Shown in pieces: positions 26,901-41,121 of a DNA stretch of 64,000 bases. The notes beneath the pieces were generated by a model. That model made no database searches and was not told where the DNA came from. It worked only from the letters and a program-made list of their open reading frames with translations. This DNA is from Cardiocondyla obscurior. Taxonomy: Eukaryota; Arthropoda; Insecta; Hymenoptera; Formicidae. The first letter of the stretch is position 1, and every line of letters begins with the position of its first letter. A program made the translations under genes and the position numbers. The stretch covers positions 1-64,000 of the forward strand of contig NC_091882.1 in NCBI RefSeq assembly GCF_019399895.1. Reading direction: 5' to 3'.

Positions 26901-29900
26901 GAGTCCTTTAGGAATTTCGCACAACTACGTGAGACTTGAACGCGCGAAATCAAATTGCGTAGGGAAGCGAAAGAGATAACTGCCTTCTCGAAATTCGCCC
27001 CGTTGTTGTAAGGCGAGGCGAGCAAAGGCTCTTCGTTGTAATGCGATGCTGCGCTGCAACGATGCCTGCGCCCCCTGCCACCCCCTACCCCTTCTGTCTC
27101 TCGCTGCGGGAGAATTCAATTAACGTAACAACTCTTTCCTATCACAAAGGAAAATGTGTTTTTCCTGAACGTTCCTTGTGTACTTACGGGACGGAATTTT
27201 CGGGACGCGGGAGAGAAAAAAAAAGTTTTCCCCGAGCACGGTAACTTCACGGCGTCACGCGAATGCGTAGCTCTGTTTCATATCGGTCCGCTACCCCTCG
27301 TAAACCGTAAGTAAAATCGTCGTTTGAAGTTTATTTGGAATAGTTCCAATGCGGTTTAGCTTACTAAACGATCGCGTCGCGGGAAAGACGAGCCGGGGCC
27401 GGGCTTCCACGAAACTCCCGGAACGCGGCGAGAGTGCGTTTCCTGCGGTTGTGTCGTTCGACATTTCGCGGAAAGGGCCGTAGATCCCTCCGCGACAAAG
27501 AAACCCCGCGAGACGGTTATTTTCGAGTTGGGGCGGTCGGTGCACGAGAAAACGGCAAGAGGAAGAGGAGTCGCCCGCCGGAGTCAGCGCCCGAGACGGA
27601 TAGGAATAATTAGGTTGGCGCGCCAGCTCTTCCACGACATTGCTTACTGAAAATCTATGTAATGATTTCGCAAAACGGGGAAACGTAGCGAAACGACCGG
27701 GGGAGTCGAGCGATCTCGTTAAACATGCATCGTATGAATATTTGACGAGGGTACTTGACGAAGACAGTTGACATTTAATATTTATCGAGACGCCCGAATT
27801 TAGGAAAAGAAAACTCGATTGCGACTCGCTTGAATATTAATGGAAGTAGAGCAGCGCGCCGCGCAATAATATTGCGATAGCGGACCGGTGTTACGTACGG
27901 AACAGTGTGTTTCCCGGTGTTTGCAATAACGGGGTCTAGTAGTAATTTAATAGAGGCACAAAGACAAACGCGGAGAGAAGCGGCGGTGTACCGAGGCTGC
28001 ACAACTGCCATGACAATTCGATAATAATCTCGGTCGTGTGGCGCCGTATCGTGCGGCTCGAAAACGGCATCGCGATGTAAAAAGTAATTGTTTCACGTCG
28101 ACCCCTTTGCGAAGTAATAGGACACGTAACCTTATTGTTCCTGCTTAAAACACGATGATATACGGACCATACGGTTTCGAATTTTGCCACCGAGTTATTT
28201 ACGACGACGGTTTTTCGGTCTGCGAAAATTCGACGGCCACCTTTCAGCGGCGTTTCTTTTCGCGGCGCGATTTTTGTAGGTTCCTGTACCGTTGGTATAA
28301 CATTTAGGGTGGCATGGTCGGAGTATGGGACGAGAAAAGAGCGTCATGTGGCGGCAAGTAAGGAGCAGAGACAGGAGGGCCCGACGAGGGCGGCGGGGGC
28401 GACGGGGGGAAGCTACGAAAAAAAAAAAAAAAAGGCAAATGGTGATGCACAGATGCGACGGATGTGACGATGTTCCCGGTTCGGATGGACTTGGGAGCAG
28501 CGATATCGTATATGCGCATCCGTACACCGGATACACGTGGAATACAACGCACACGTACACACGCGGAAACGTCTGCGGGGCATTGGGGAAACGCAGAAAG
28601 TTAAAAACGGGCTGATTGGCGCCGGGAAAACTTTCCGTGGCCCGGGACAGCGTCGCCGTATAGAGGGATAGGTCTGGGGACCGCGTAGCTGCTTCGACCC
28701 TGAACTTATATCACGTCGCTATTTCGGTATACAAACCCGAAACTTTGTCCGAGCGTAGCCGGCGGCGAAACTCGGGTGGCATACGCCGAGCGCAAATTCG
28801 TCGCCGCGAGAGACGCGCCTCAAAGCGCGTAGACGCGGTTTCAAATGTATTTGCCGATTTTCCGCAGTCCCGCATCCTCATTTTGATCACCGTCCTGCCA
28901 AAAGGACAACCGTGGCTTTAGCGATACGCTTCTCGTGCGGCACGTCTCTATTCACCCCGCGAATCGCATTTCCACGACTACTTTCGCTTTACTGTTCGAG
29001 TTATTACGGTATCTAACGAAAAGTTACCGCTGCCCGGCGCGAGCCGCGACGAATCGAGTATTTCAGCCCGCGATGTTCAATTATCATGTCGTATTGACGT
29101 AGTAATTAAACTATGTGTACGTATGCGTGGCGTGCGATATGAGGGCTCTATAGAAAAAGCGTAGTATTAATTAACGCGCACTGTACCTCTCGCGTGGCGC
29201 ACCGCTCGCGGACTCGCTCCATTCGTAATATTTCGTGCGACGTTTAATTAATAATCATAGCGAAGAAAGGGCTCGTTAGAGTTCTTTGGCAAGAGGGCAC
29301 GAAAAAGTATCGTCACGTGATAAGATGATTAATCGTCGGGGCTATCTCGAGCCGCGTGAAAAATGTTCCTAATCCCGGCAAACGTTATCGACAACGTGAA
29401 ACTTAATTACACAATAGATAACGTCACCGAGATATCATAAAGACGTGCACGCCGAAGAGTGCAACGGCGTCGTAATAATATAGTTCGAGAATTTACAGCA
29501 GCGAAATGTACATACTTATACTTAAAAAGCTTAATCGTTTCTATTTAAATCGTTTTTATGCAATAATAACATTTCTCCAATGTCTTATATTGGGAAACAT
29601 TGTACATTACGGGATTTTTGCCATGATTAAATGTGAACGATCACCGTGTCACTTCATGCATAAAAAAGTCGCCACGAAACGTTCAGGGAATTCGAAATTT
29701 AATAACGCAAATTAAATAATGCGAATATTTTATCGTGCGATCTACATAACAGTTGGCGTGACAGATTTATAAATAATATGTGTCCGCGAAAGTTTTTTTT
29801 TTTTTCCTTTCGGAGGAAGAAAAAAAATGCTACGGAAATTAATATGCGACTAAAAAGTGTTTAAGACCCGGCGGTCTTAAAAAGTTTCAGTTGAGAACAG

Positions 29901-30060
29901 TTTCGGCGCTGCGGCAAAAAATTTTTCTTCCCTTTCCCACGCGTTTCCCAGATGTTTCCCGTAATGTCGGTCTTCATGGAAATTATCACAGATAATTAGC
30001 ATTTAGATAAAAACATCAAAGAGAAAAACTATGTGACTTTACGTGCCGTTGTCGCCGTAC
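21000..30060. other. Non-coding stretch
   Basis: No convincing coding exon. A purine tract (GAGA and AAAAG words) spans about 21627-21720, an A-run of about 26 lies at 23343-23368, a short CGCTA repeat at about 25050-25067, an ACAC run at about 25139-25150 and a CT run at about 26246-26266. A plus-strand donor-like word (GAC followed by GTAAGTTAG, near 26150) comes after a TATA-like word near 26010. It could mark a non-coding first exon, but nothing else supports this. Confidence 0.55.
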
Positions 30061-30084
30061 CTTTTCCCATTTTTTACCTGCTCA

Positions 30085-30300
30085 CCTGAGCTAGACCGTC
30101 TTTTCAACATCAAAATTCTAGCGCCGGTCGCCGGAGATCTTACGATCTATCCGGTAATGTCACCGGACTCTCAACGACGAGCGAGCGAGTGAGCGAGCGG
30201 ACAGACAGCATGAGACCCTAAGATTTTCGGTAATCCAACACCGTAGCAGCTGTATCCTAGCTAAGAACAAAGCCTTCCGAGACAGACAGCGTGTCGTAAA
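30085..30300 (-). other. Candidate non-coding first exon
   Basis: Read on the minus strand, a GC-balanced block rich in CGCTCG repeats ends at AGCTCAG followed by GTGAGCAGG, a strong donor. Its upper end is undefined and it has no obvious open frame, as expected of a 5' untranslated exon. It is on the same strand as the exon-like modules at 45, 40 and 4 kb and could belong to one transcript with them, but this rests only on strand and splice-site form. Confidence 0.2.
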
Positions 30301-33300
30301 ATAACTAAAGATCAATAGACGCGCGCGTGAAAAAAAAAAAAGAAAAGTAAAATAAAATAAAATCCGTAATGAATAATATTACAACTTTAATTACAATTTT
30401 TTATACATCAAATTATTCTTTTCCTAATTTTGTTAGCTATATCATAGATGTTTTTTTATTTGAGATAAAAAACATCTGTAAATAATGTGTCTGTAAACAA
30501 AGTTTTTCTTCGTCAATAATTTATATCTAGGATATTTTTGCTTTTTAAAGAGACGTACAATAAAGTTCATGCTACGACATGATTAAATAACCTTTTTCTT
30601 TCTTTTTTTTTTTCTTTTTTTTCTTTTTCTCTATTATATTTAACTTGTTCTGGAAACGTTAAAATCCTTTTCCCTTGTTGCGAACCTTTATCCTAACTTG
30701 ATGTATTCATTTCTAACTAAGAAAGCGACAGTTTCATTTACATTTAAAATGACAACGTGAGAGAGTAAAATCTGATCCTCGGCTAAACGTGCTCGCCCAA
30801 AGAGAGATATTATAAAATATGCAGCCGAAAGTTTTAATGTGCCTGAGAAGCTCGCGCATTCGTGTTGCTAAATCGTCGCGTGGCGGCGGAATTAAACTTC
30901 CAGGTGTGACTAGAGAGGATCGAACCGTTGGGATAAAACCGAAATGCTTCGTCGTTAATACGCGCGGCGCATTATCGTTACCGCGCATTGTGTTCCGCGC
31001 GACGTAGGACAAGGTGTAAGGGCATGTCGAATGTAACCGAAATTAACACACTCGGCGTACGGAGAACACGCGCTCGCTAGCATCCGCCATAGACACCGAT
31101 TAGCGTTACTCGTGTGCATTCCGCGCTGAGTACACGTGTCCAGCTTTGAACGTCATTTCCATTCAATCGAGATCCCATTTCCCCATCGGCTCGGTCCGGC
31201 CGCGCGTCTATCGAGGCTTCGAAACGAATCTCGGCGCGCGACGATGAACCTGATGAAACTATCGCGGGCCGTGCGGCGCGAAGAGACGTCAAACCGTACG
31301 GTTCCGACTTCGGCGATGACACCGCGCATGATGTATCGACGTCGAGGGACGTTACAACTGTACGTGTCGCATCTATCGGCGATGCGTGCACACGTTTCGA
31401 GTGAATTGTCTTCCTTTCCATCGCGCGCGGTGTTTTCGTACGCGTGATGCAAAGCATCCGTGTGCAGTTAGCTCTCCGATAATTATTTCCGCTCGAGTAA
31501 TTATTTGGCGAAAATCACGCGGCAGTTGATCAGCGATTAACGTATTTGGTATCCCCGAACGAAACCGGCGAAGTTCGATCGGTTCTACGGGTTCGGCGTT
31601 GTATAACGGACGCTTGTACCGTAAACCGCGTGTAAACCGGACAGTTTTGCACTCGTCAAAAACAATTTCGTTCCAACTCGGGAGCGCGAAAGTTCCCGTT
31701 CCCGGCTTCGCATGTGCGTGACGCGTTCGAAATTCCCGCAAGTTCGACGTTTTATGTTAGCCGGACGAAAATCCCATTGGTGGGCACGATCAATACCGCA
31801 GGTGGAGGCGCGGGCGTCTGGACGGGGTGCAAGGATCGAGTTTTCGCGGTGACTGTGCACCCCACGCTTGACACCGTGAGTCAAAGGTCTTTCTCAGCGA
31901 ATTTATTAGTGGCTCTCACCCTCGCCCGCGCGTAGAAAAAGAGGGAGTCTCGGGAAGCGGGAGCTGCCGGGGCGCTAATCGCGGTCTCTAATACATCAAC
32001 GGTCGAGCAGCGTTTTTATGATTTCGCGATAATTAGACCATTTTATTTCAACATTTTTTTTTGAGGGCGCAGGAAATATTCAAATTTCAAAAAAATATAT
32101 AATTTAAAAAAGTTGGAAGAGAGAGAGAGAGAGAAAAAGGGGAGACGCCGAGTCGCAGAAAGGCCACCAAAAATAGCGCGTGTGCATTGCTATTTTCACC
32201 ATTTTATTTCATTTTCAAACGAAAAAAAGTCGAATAAAATAGAGAAAATTTGCCGTGCTACCGACGGCGGCTCAAAGGGACTTGGTTTTATATCTACTCT
32301 AATGCAGGTTACGAGATTGGAACGGCCTCTCTCTCCAGGACAGTATCATACGTCCAGTAAATGTCGTATGTACGTTTATCATGTCCTACCGAAATCCAGC
32401 GGACTTCCGCTGGACGTCTAGTGCTCGTATGCCTCGAAGCTAACTCGACGTATTTGATCCTGTGACTGAATATCGCTCGGAGCGTACGATATATGAAACA
32501 CTGTTCCGTATGAATAAAATGAAGCAAGCGCATCCACGCTATTCATCAAAACGAGCCTTTCGAAAAGTATGAATAAAGACGTTAAAGACATTCGCGCTTG
32601 AAGTTAAAGGATTACGTTAAGCGATCGCTGAAACTGTCGCGATGATATACGGATGACGGTGGACGCGAATGTTAAATTATGTAATTATATTTATCGTGAT
32701 GAATCCCGTAACACGAGTGAAATATTACCATTGTAGTTAAACGAAGCACCGCTGTAGTAATTCAAAGTATTTCCCGCGGTGATATTTTTTACCAGTCAAA
32801 TAAGTCGGTGCAAAAAAAAAAAAAAAAGAAAATGATGATTTATTTCCCTTTTTCATGTTAAGATCCGGCGTCGTTAAATATCGCGATCATACGGAGATAC
32901 ACGTTTCACGAGAGATTGCGTTCTATCTATTTATGACGCGAATGACCGTAGATATGTGTACCGTGTATGCAGATGTATGAGCGTATCCCTCTCATTCTAA
33001 ACTATCCATCTGATCAACAAAGTCAGGATTGCTCGTCCCACACTGATAAACTGTGTACTACGCGCCGCAGTTATGCTACTGCCATTACTAATGTTGTCCC
33101 TACGCGCAATATCGAAGGGAACAATTTCCCGTTGCTGCTCCGTATTACATTTGTGTTAGGCACACTTGAGCCTTTCTTGAAGCACGCTATTCGCATTGAA
33201 CTAATTAAACAAGAATTTCAATCGCGTTACGTCACTCGACTATTTTATTAATGTCACGTTTTTTTTTGTTTTTACTTTTTTTTTTAATTGCGAATACTAT

Positions 33301-36300
33301 GGCGTCTTTGACGATATATTAATTATTTAATAACTGTCGCATATAACTTCATACAAATAATAATAATAAATCACAGCTATATGTATAATTTATTAATGAC
33401 GTAATGTATATGTATAAATGTCTCAACTTTCGGAATGGTGACGTAAATTCGTACAGGTGCTCGTTACGTAAGATTAAAGATTGCGCAATAACAGTTACGA
33501 GTTAAATCTTCTTCGAAAGTAATCTAGTTCGGCAATGGAAATGCTAAAGCCAGCACACACGATTCATATTCAGGCATTTCGAGTTTGCCCGTTGTAGGAA
33601 ACGCGTATCGCGAAATCCCCGATAGTGCAGCCGCGTCTGACCGTGACGCAACAGTCGCGCCAACTAGTTACTTCGGGAAATGCGGTTATCCAGTTGAAGG
33701 AGTAATATAGAAGGTCGCAATTTAGATGCAAATTACAAATTTTATCGATAGTTCCTATTTCGCCGGGCATCGCGCGGTCACAAGAGGAGCGATTTAACCC
33801 AACAGTTTTTTTTTTTTTCCATCGCGAGAGACAGATTTCTGGATGTTTCTTCGTTTGCGCGATCGCCGAGAGCCAATTGCTCTACGAGGAACGTTGAAAG
33901 AAAGGGACAGGAAGGAAGGGTAGTGAGAAAGCACCGTGGCTTTTCCGCCGCGTGATTTACTAACGGGACGGAATAATCGTACAAAATCGGTGTACGCCTC
34001 GTGCATACGTGAGCGCAGTTTGCGTGACGTTGATATCGCACGGCTGTTGAACCAAGATTCGCGTCAGATTGTCGTCTCTCGGATTTTTATATAAATACTC
34101 GGCGTCTCAGATACTCGGGAATCACTTTATATTGTAGAAGAGGCAACGCCGACAAACGGATATGTCGCATAGATCGGAAGCGATCTTCTTCACGCGAGAA
34201 TGCGAGACGAAGAGGGAGTAGGTTTTCTGGTTAATCATAAATTTCGCTCAATACCGCCGGGTGAAATGGGAGAGTATTACGAAAGAAGGAAATTTCACCT
34301 CGGTATACTTCGAGCTGCATCGTGTTATGTTACGCGTTATCCTCTCAGAAACCTATCATCCGCCACTATTCCTGCCGAACTGATGAAAATTTCAATACTG
34401 CCGATCAATATTTTAATTAATTTCCGGTAAAGTGAAATTTTGCCGCTTGTTTCCTTTGGCGCTTCCTTTCTCGGTCTCTCTCTCCACGTGCTCGTGTCTT
34501 TACTCGCAATTTCGTGAACGTCAACGGGAAGAGAACGCGGCGCAACGTTTTCAGACGCACGTCGATCTTGTTCGATGGCGAGCGGTCGCTGCTGAAATGA
34601 CTAGTGGTGACTAGCACCACGGGGGTGCGGGTAATGTCGGAGGTGAAGGGTCTCAAAGGCTGCTAGAGGGTGCTGAAGGGCTCCAAAGAGTGGCGCGCGA
34701 GGATGTCGAGTGCCGCGGCAGCATTTCTGCTCGAGTATCGAGCGACGAGGGTAAGGAAAAGGAAAAGAAAGGCAGGAAAAAGGGTGGGAAAGAAAGAAGA
34801 GAGGGTGGCCGTGCAAAGAAAAAGGGAGTGCGAACTTCTGACGATTTCTTCGGAAAGCAACGAGTTTGCGAGATTAATGAAAAAAAAAAAAAGAAAAAAA
34901 AAGGGAGGGAGAAAAAAAAAAGGGGGGGAAAGAACAATAACTTCGCGGCGCGCGTTACACGGTAATGGAATCGCGGACTGACGTAATGAGAAACCCCCGC
35001 GAATTGATCGCCCCATTTCTAATTGCGGCTCCCGAGATTGCGATCCTGTCGAAACAACCGCGCGGTATCGCAACGTTGATCGATACGGCTCGACTGAAAT
35101 ATTGGATTTATTAGTAAAATCCGATACGCCGACTACTGATCTACCCCCGTGTTCACGAGCCCGCGAGCTTTGCTTAGGAGGCAAAGCCGTATTTTCGGGT
35201 AGACGTGATCGATATATTCCCCGCGCGCAATCTCGTGCTTTCCTCCGACGGTCTCGAGCAACGGCGAGAGCCCCGACGTTTCACCCGAAAAGATCTTAAG
35301 AATAATATTCTTTTATATTCCTTTGCGCGCACGCGCCAGAGTTACTTACGATATTTTATGCAAAGCTCACAAGCTCGCCAAGTAATAGTATGCCGCCGTA
35401 TTGAGAAGTTCGCACGCTATCTTCCCTCGTGAGTTTTATATTGGGCGAATACACGACGTGACTTATAAACGGGTATTTTCGTCCACGCCGCTTCTCTTCG
35501 TTCCCGCGCCTATCGCGCAAAGATCCGCGATACAGATCCTCCTCGCGTTGATAAGCCTTACCTTCGATAAATCGCGGTTCTCGCTCGTCGTCGCGACGCC
35601 GTTTTTCCGGAAGTTAAAGAGATAATCGACGTTATTGGCGATCCGCGAATATTTTTGACAAACCGTCAGGTACGCTTTTAAGGTGACACTAGGCTAAATC
35701 AAAATCTCTATAACGCTCGCCTCCAAAATATTGGTTTCGCGGTTACGGCTTATCAACCGCGAAACCACACGTCACAACCGGAAGCCATCCGTGACTTCGC
35801 GAGCTGCGGTCGGTGCCGGCATGCATTGGACCTTGACGTATGTGAAGCCGCACTCACGTATCGACCCATTTTCGATTTAAATGATAGATCTCATTTGTTA
35901 TGGCGTTTAAAGCCCCGCGTTTATCCCGCGACTGTTCGGGCCCCATTAAGCACACGTGCGCACCTGAAAATACGCCCGTATAAACGGCGATTCGAAACCG
36001 CATGGATGAAGCTCATGACGCGGATTGTCGATAGCGTGTTTATAACGTATGTATCGTTTCTCTCGAAAAAAAAAGATCAAGCGTGAACGACGGAAATCGC
36101 CGATTTTAATTTTATTTCGATTTTAATTTTTTTTTCTTTTTTTTTTTTAAAACGTTTTAAAGCTTCTTTACGTCGACATTGCGAAATTCCGTTGAGGAAA
36201 TATTCACGTGAAAGAGAACGCGGGATAGAGGACTCTACATACTTAGGTCCTTCGAGTTCAATCTTCAGCCGCGATCTCCGGGCATCGACGGATCAAAGGT

Positions 36301-39300
36301 CGAGGGATAAACCTAGGAGTGGCGGGAGAACGTTTTCGATCGCGGGGCCGTTTCCTCGTGCGGGCGGGCGCGACGCACGTTTTGCGAGTAGTACGCGTTT
36401 TAGATCAACATTTATGTCTCTCCTCGCGCCGACTGTCGTCAGCGTGATTTACTTGTGTTACGCACACTGGCGCACGGGAAACAGCAAACACGTCACGAAC
36501 CAATTTTGCGCGTCGACTGCTGACGGCTGCTGTTACTCCACACGTTTACGAATCTACCTATGTAAACACGCACGCCGAATACTTTGCCGACTGGCGCATT
36601 GTGCTACTAATCAAGTGATTATATTGTTGCGAGAGAAATTGCATCGCGGTGCCATTGTCATCCGGCGAGTCGTGAGAAAATATTCGCGAATAGCGCAAAG
36701 AGACCGACCTCGCGGTACGTTTGGCTCTTTAATGAAAGTCACGTGTGCGACCGAATGAAAGGAATAATTAATACAGCTACTGTCTTATTCGCTTATTATC
36801 GTGAAAGGATTATTCATCCCCGGTATTGATCGATCGGTATTAATATTCGTCAGTAATAGCGATTAAAATGTACCCACTTATCTTCGAATGCATTTTTAAT
36901 GATTTTGCAATTCCCTTCGGTGGCGCGTTAAACGTAGCTACTTCGCGGAAACGTGAATCCCGAAGGGAGGAGGAGACGCTAACGTGTTTCGGAATTGCTG
37001 CTTCCGCAAGTCGCGGCGCTCGCCGGCATGTACAAGTAGCCTGAACAGTCACAAGTAGGCGGCAGTCTTCGTCCAATTAAGCCGGGCGTACATTTTACAA
37101 GAGAAGCAGCGCGCCAAGGCGTGCCGTAAGACAGAAACAATGAGAAAAGGGAAGTTGACGAGCCCCGTGGAGCTTTTCTCGAGACCCGGAGAGGATAAGA
37201 TGACCGAGGCGCGAGACGAGAAATCGTTTCTTAACAAGACATTTAGCATCAACTGACCCTTACGCTCACGTCACATTTATCTCGCAATTAATTCGACGCT
37301 CTAAGGTCTCTCATATTTATCAGTTACGCGAAAAATTTACAGCTAACGGCGACCTCTCCGCAGAACGCTGTGAGATATTTTACACCGCCTCTTGGAATTA
37401 ATCCTTGTAACGTGAAAAATAAGCTTGACAGGTCAAGGCGCTCTTTACGGGCCGCTTTAATTAGAATTTTGCCCCAGGGAATGAGGCGGGCATTAATAAA
37501 AGATGAATGGTTTTTTCGCAGCAACCCAGCGGATGCGGCACGACGATCAATTTCGTTACGCGTTTCAAATGAATCGAGAAGATTTATATAGCAAATGTTC
37601 GAACGCTTTTAACTATGAAACCGGAATCGGGCCGGAGGGCGGAAAGACGTAAGACGAGGTGGAAACTGTCGGAGTATAAAAAAAAAAGAGAGAGAGAGAG
37701 AGAGAGAAAGAGCGAAATCACCAAAGCGAGATGAAAAGTCGACGGCGAAGTATTACTTAATCAAAGGACACGATGTCGATGTGACGGGTCTCGCGTAATT
37801 TGCTTGTACGAGATATTGTAAAATCTTCGCTGAATCCGCGGAGCCGTGAGATGAATTACGAGAACGGGCACCCCATCTGCGAGCGTTACGAATATTATAG
37901 AATTCTAGGGAAAGTCGGAACGCGCATAAGACGGCTGAAAATTTGAAGATAAATTAATCTACCTTTTACACATTCTTCGTGGAGACCGGGAATAAAAGAG
38001 AAAGGAGAGGGGGGAGGAAAAAAAAAAGCGAAGTTTCTCGCATTCTGCATTTTAGAAGAGAAGTTTGTTCGAAGCGCATTGAGTTTCTGTAATTCCATCA
38101 CTTCGTTAACGGGATTGTACTCTGCTGTTTTACGAGTTTGAAAGGGAAAAACGCGAGGGTGGAGGGGAGGGGGGAGACGCGTTAACTTGCTGCAAAATTA
38201 ATTTTCGCCGAATTTTCAAATTGTAAGCTTACACCGAGCGGTCTCTATCTAATTAAACCTGAACCCGCCAGTCGGCAAGGCTAATTTATAGTATCTATTT
38301 AAAAGACTGCAAGACTTAACTCCTACGCGAGACCTCCGCGCGATTAATCCGTCTAATAACGTAAATCTATAATAAAATGTGCGCGGTGGTAACGAATAAC
38401 CTTTTCAACATTAACGTCTAGCTGAATAGAACAGCCGTGAATAAAAATACCTAACGTATTAAGTAGGGCACGTGAATATACGGATAGCGATACCATATTT
38501 AATTTTCGCTCGACGTTACGCCCGCGTCTCTAAATGAATAGTGGTCACCGCAAATAGCGTCGCGTCAAAATATTACGTAACGTTATTCCAAACATAAAAT
38601 CGTATATTCCGAGGGAAAACAATTCCACCCTCGAAAATCGGCCAGCAATTTTAAAATCCCCCGCCGTTTCGCCGTCGGATTGTTGCGAGGCTATTAACGC
38701 CCCGCACATGTTATTCACACTTGATTAGGCCGTTTGTTCAGAAATATCTGTCAATCGACGCGCCGTGAATTGACTATCCATGAGTTCCATAAATCTACCT
38801 GCCGCGTATCGATGCAGTTTAAATTGCTTGTAATATCGCGGCGTGGGAGTGAGAGATTGACGCTGGGCGTTTTTATCATTTAAATCTTGCGCCACGGTGC
38901 GAGGGGGCATAAGCCGACTCTCGGCGACAGAGACACTAAAAATAAGACGGTATCTCTTATCGCAAAAAAAAAAAAAAAAAAAAAATTATATTTACTGTCT
39001 GAGGTTAAGAGGAAAGTTCAGTTTGACAGTCTATTCCGCTGAAATTTCCATTACGTTTCCCGTGTACGAGGGAAATTGAAGAGTCGCGAAAGTTTGTCCA
39101 GGCCAGCGGAGAAATAGGCGACGCGATTGTCCCGATATCTCTTTCCTCTACTTCTTGCATCTCGTGTAATTTAATCCTTTCGCCTAAGCCGATTAAATTT
39201 GAAGGGATTAACAAATAACTCGGGAGAAAGTTTCGCGCGCGCCGCGAGTTTTATTTATTCCTCACTGTTTACGTAATTTTTAAAGTCGGGGCTGCTACTG

Positions 39301-40409
39301 AAGATTCATCTTGCGTCACGCGGCTTGACAAAATTAATTGCTTATCGTTAAAACTGTTTTCATTTAATTACGTTATACATACTTCAATTAGAAATGTATT
39401 TAATTGTTGAATTTTCTTAACTAATTCTCGACGAAATATCGCAAAGTCGCGCGTAGATCAAGAACTATTTCAAGTATTTGTCATTGTAAAGTAACCCTTT
39501 ACCCTTTAAGTAAAAGTGACTTAATTACCAAGTAAGATTCTTTAATTAAACCGTTAAATTAGCTTACAGTTTTCCCGGCCGAAGGAAATGCATCCAGCCG
39601 CGAAAATAAGTGCACGAAGTGAAATCGAAAATATTCAGCAAAATGTATAAGCTCGCCTTGGCTCTTTCTCTCTCTCTCTTTCTATCTCCCGTTAGTCACA
39701 TAATCCGGCAAATATTTTAAACAGCTTTCGTGATTCAATTCGCGTGAAATAGTCTATTCCAAGATAATCTGTCTGTTTCGAAAGGAAACGATAACGCGCC
39801 GCGCGAGGATCGGGGCAGAATAACGAATATTCCAAAACGAGTTGCACGAAAGTCAGTCGTTCTCAAAAGGCAGGGTTATTACGTTTTTCTTGTTAACATA
39901 AAAAGAGATTTTTGCGAGGAATAATCTGCGCTGTGCGCCGCGCGGTGCGACGCGGTGCTTTGAGGAACAAACGTAGTGTACCTTGTAACGAAGCGTATCG
40001 CGCGGCGCAGCATGGGCTACGGAGCTACAGAGAAAAGTACGTAAAACACGTTACTGCAAAGTGCATTGTTTGTTTCGCGGGCTCTTGCCGCGTCTTGCGG
40101 ACCATGCGGAATGACGCGGGAAGAGCTTTACACGCTGCACAAAACGCAGAGCTCGATAACGTAACGAGAAACGCCATTGTTCGACCCTAAGCGCCTCGCT
40201 GAACGTTAACATTTCACAAATCTCAAACAATCGCCGATGCAACCCCCTCGCGGAATTTAAATTCGTATATTTTTCTTCTTGATTTTTAATTGCATTAAAA
40301 CAAACCATGCGCACGCTTCGCGTTTTTCGGAAGGTCTCAATTCGTGCGCGTCATTATAATTGAGTGATCTCTGTTCGACGACGTGTTATCGGTTCAAGAG
40401 ATCCGACTA
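30300..40409. other. Non-coding stretch
   Basis: No gene recognised. It holds pyrimidine tracts (30588-30632), a short hairpin at 30446-30477, GA runs at 32117-32135 and 37688-37707, a purine-rich low-complexity segment at 34745-34930 whose open frames are lysine/arginine artefacts, G-rich tracts near 38150-38180, and an A-run at about 38962-38984. Confidence 0.55.
30446..30477. other. Short hairpin
   Basis: AGATGTTTTTTTAT and ATAAAAAACATCT form a stem of about 13 pairs around a five-base loop. It is A/T-rich and lies in AT-rich DNA, so chance or a small MITE remnant is possible. Confidence 0.5.
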
Positions 40410-40443
40410 CAAGCTACGAAAAAAAAAAAATGATGCGACTTAC

Positions 40444-40480
40444 CAATGCATGAACAGCGGAGTTGGAGTTCTGCCGGTGA
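40444..40480 (-). other. Exon-like block IV, copy B
   Basis: A 37-base minus-strand block between ATGTTACAG and GTAAGTCGC. Compared with 4370-4412 it differs mainly by three separate two-base deletions, while both splice sites stay intact. Confidence 0.4.
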
Positions 40481-40590
40481 CTGTAACATAAAATAAAATA
40501 TATTATTACAGACATGTTAGTATTTAAATTAATTTAAACTTAAAGATATATTTTTATAAAAATTTTCTAAAAAGAAAAAATTATATCTAC

Positions 40591-40890
40591 CTAAAAGTTG
40601 CTCCGCTGATGCAGGATGCCCGTCCCGGGCCTGCTCCTCCTCTCAGTTTGTGTGTCGAGTCATCCTTCCGCGCACAAGTCACCCCGACCGTGATTTTACT
40701 CGCGAAAATTACTTATCACTTTCGCGCGTTTCTGTCCAGCACTCGCGTATGGAATAAAACCGAGCCAAAAAATTGCGACCGAATACTGAACGAACTCCCG
40801 GAACGACCGACGAACCGGCTGCGGTTCGTATAATATATTATCGGCGGTGACGACATTTTCGTTGACGACGGTGGATGCAGCTGCGACGAT
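40591..40890 (-). other. Exon-like block II+III, copy B
   Basis: Minus-strand block starting after TTTCTTGTTACAG and ending at CTTTTAG followed by GTAGATA. It corresponds to blocks II and III of copy A without the intron between them. It contains the conserved 3' segment beginning CTGAGAGGAGGAGCAGGCCC. No frame is open across it. Confidence 0.35.
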
Positions 40891-40990
40891 CTGTAACAAG
40901 AAAAAAATATATAAAATTAAATTACGGACATGCTACAAGTATTTAGTCGGCAGGCTATTAGTTTTGTGTTTCAAAAAAAGTAATTCTTAC

Positions 40991-41121
40991 CTCTGGGGTT
41001 GCTCCGTTGAGGCACGATGCCTTTCCGAGGCCTCCTCTTCCTCTCAGAATATATTAGACTTCCCGTCAGAGTTAACCAGCTTCCTCTCAGATCGTTTGAA
41101 CCTCGTCCTTGCACTGGTTAC
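40991..41121 (-). other. Exon-like block I, copy B
   Basis: Minus-strand block between TTGTTTGCAG and GTAAGAATT, 131 bases. It shares CTGAGAGGAAGAGGAGG, then GGCATCGTGCC, then CGGAGCAACC with block I of copy A (5364-5489). It lies within the part of the left arm that has no partner in the right arm. Confidence 0.4.

Noticed and set aside
34663..35184. Lysine- or phenylalanine-rich frames around 34.65-35.18 kb
   Set aside because: They are translations of an A/G-rich (or C/T-rich) low-complexity tract.
36192..36758. 188-codon plus-strand frame
   Set aside because: Scattered cysteines and arginines without any conserved pattern; no flanking splice sites that extend it.
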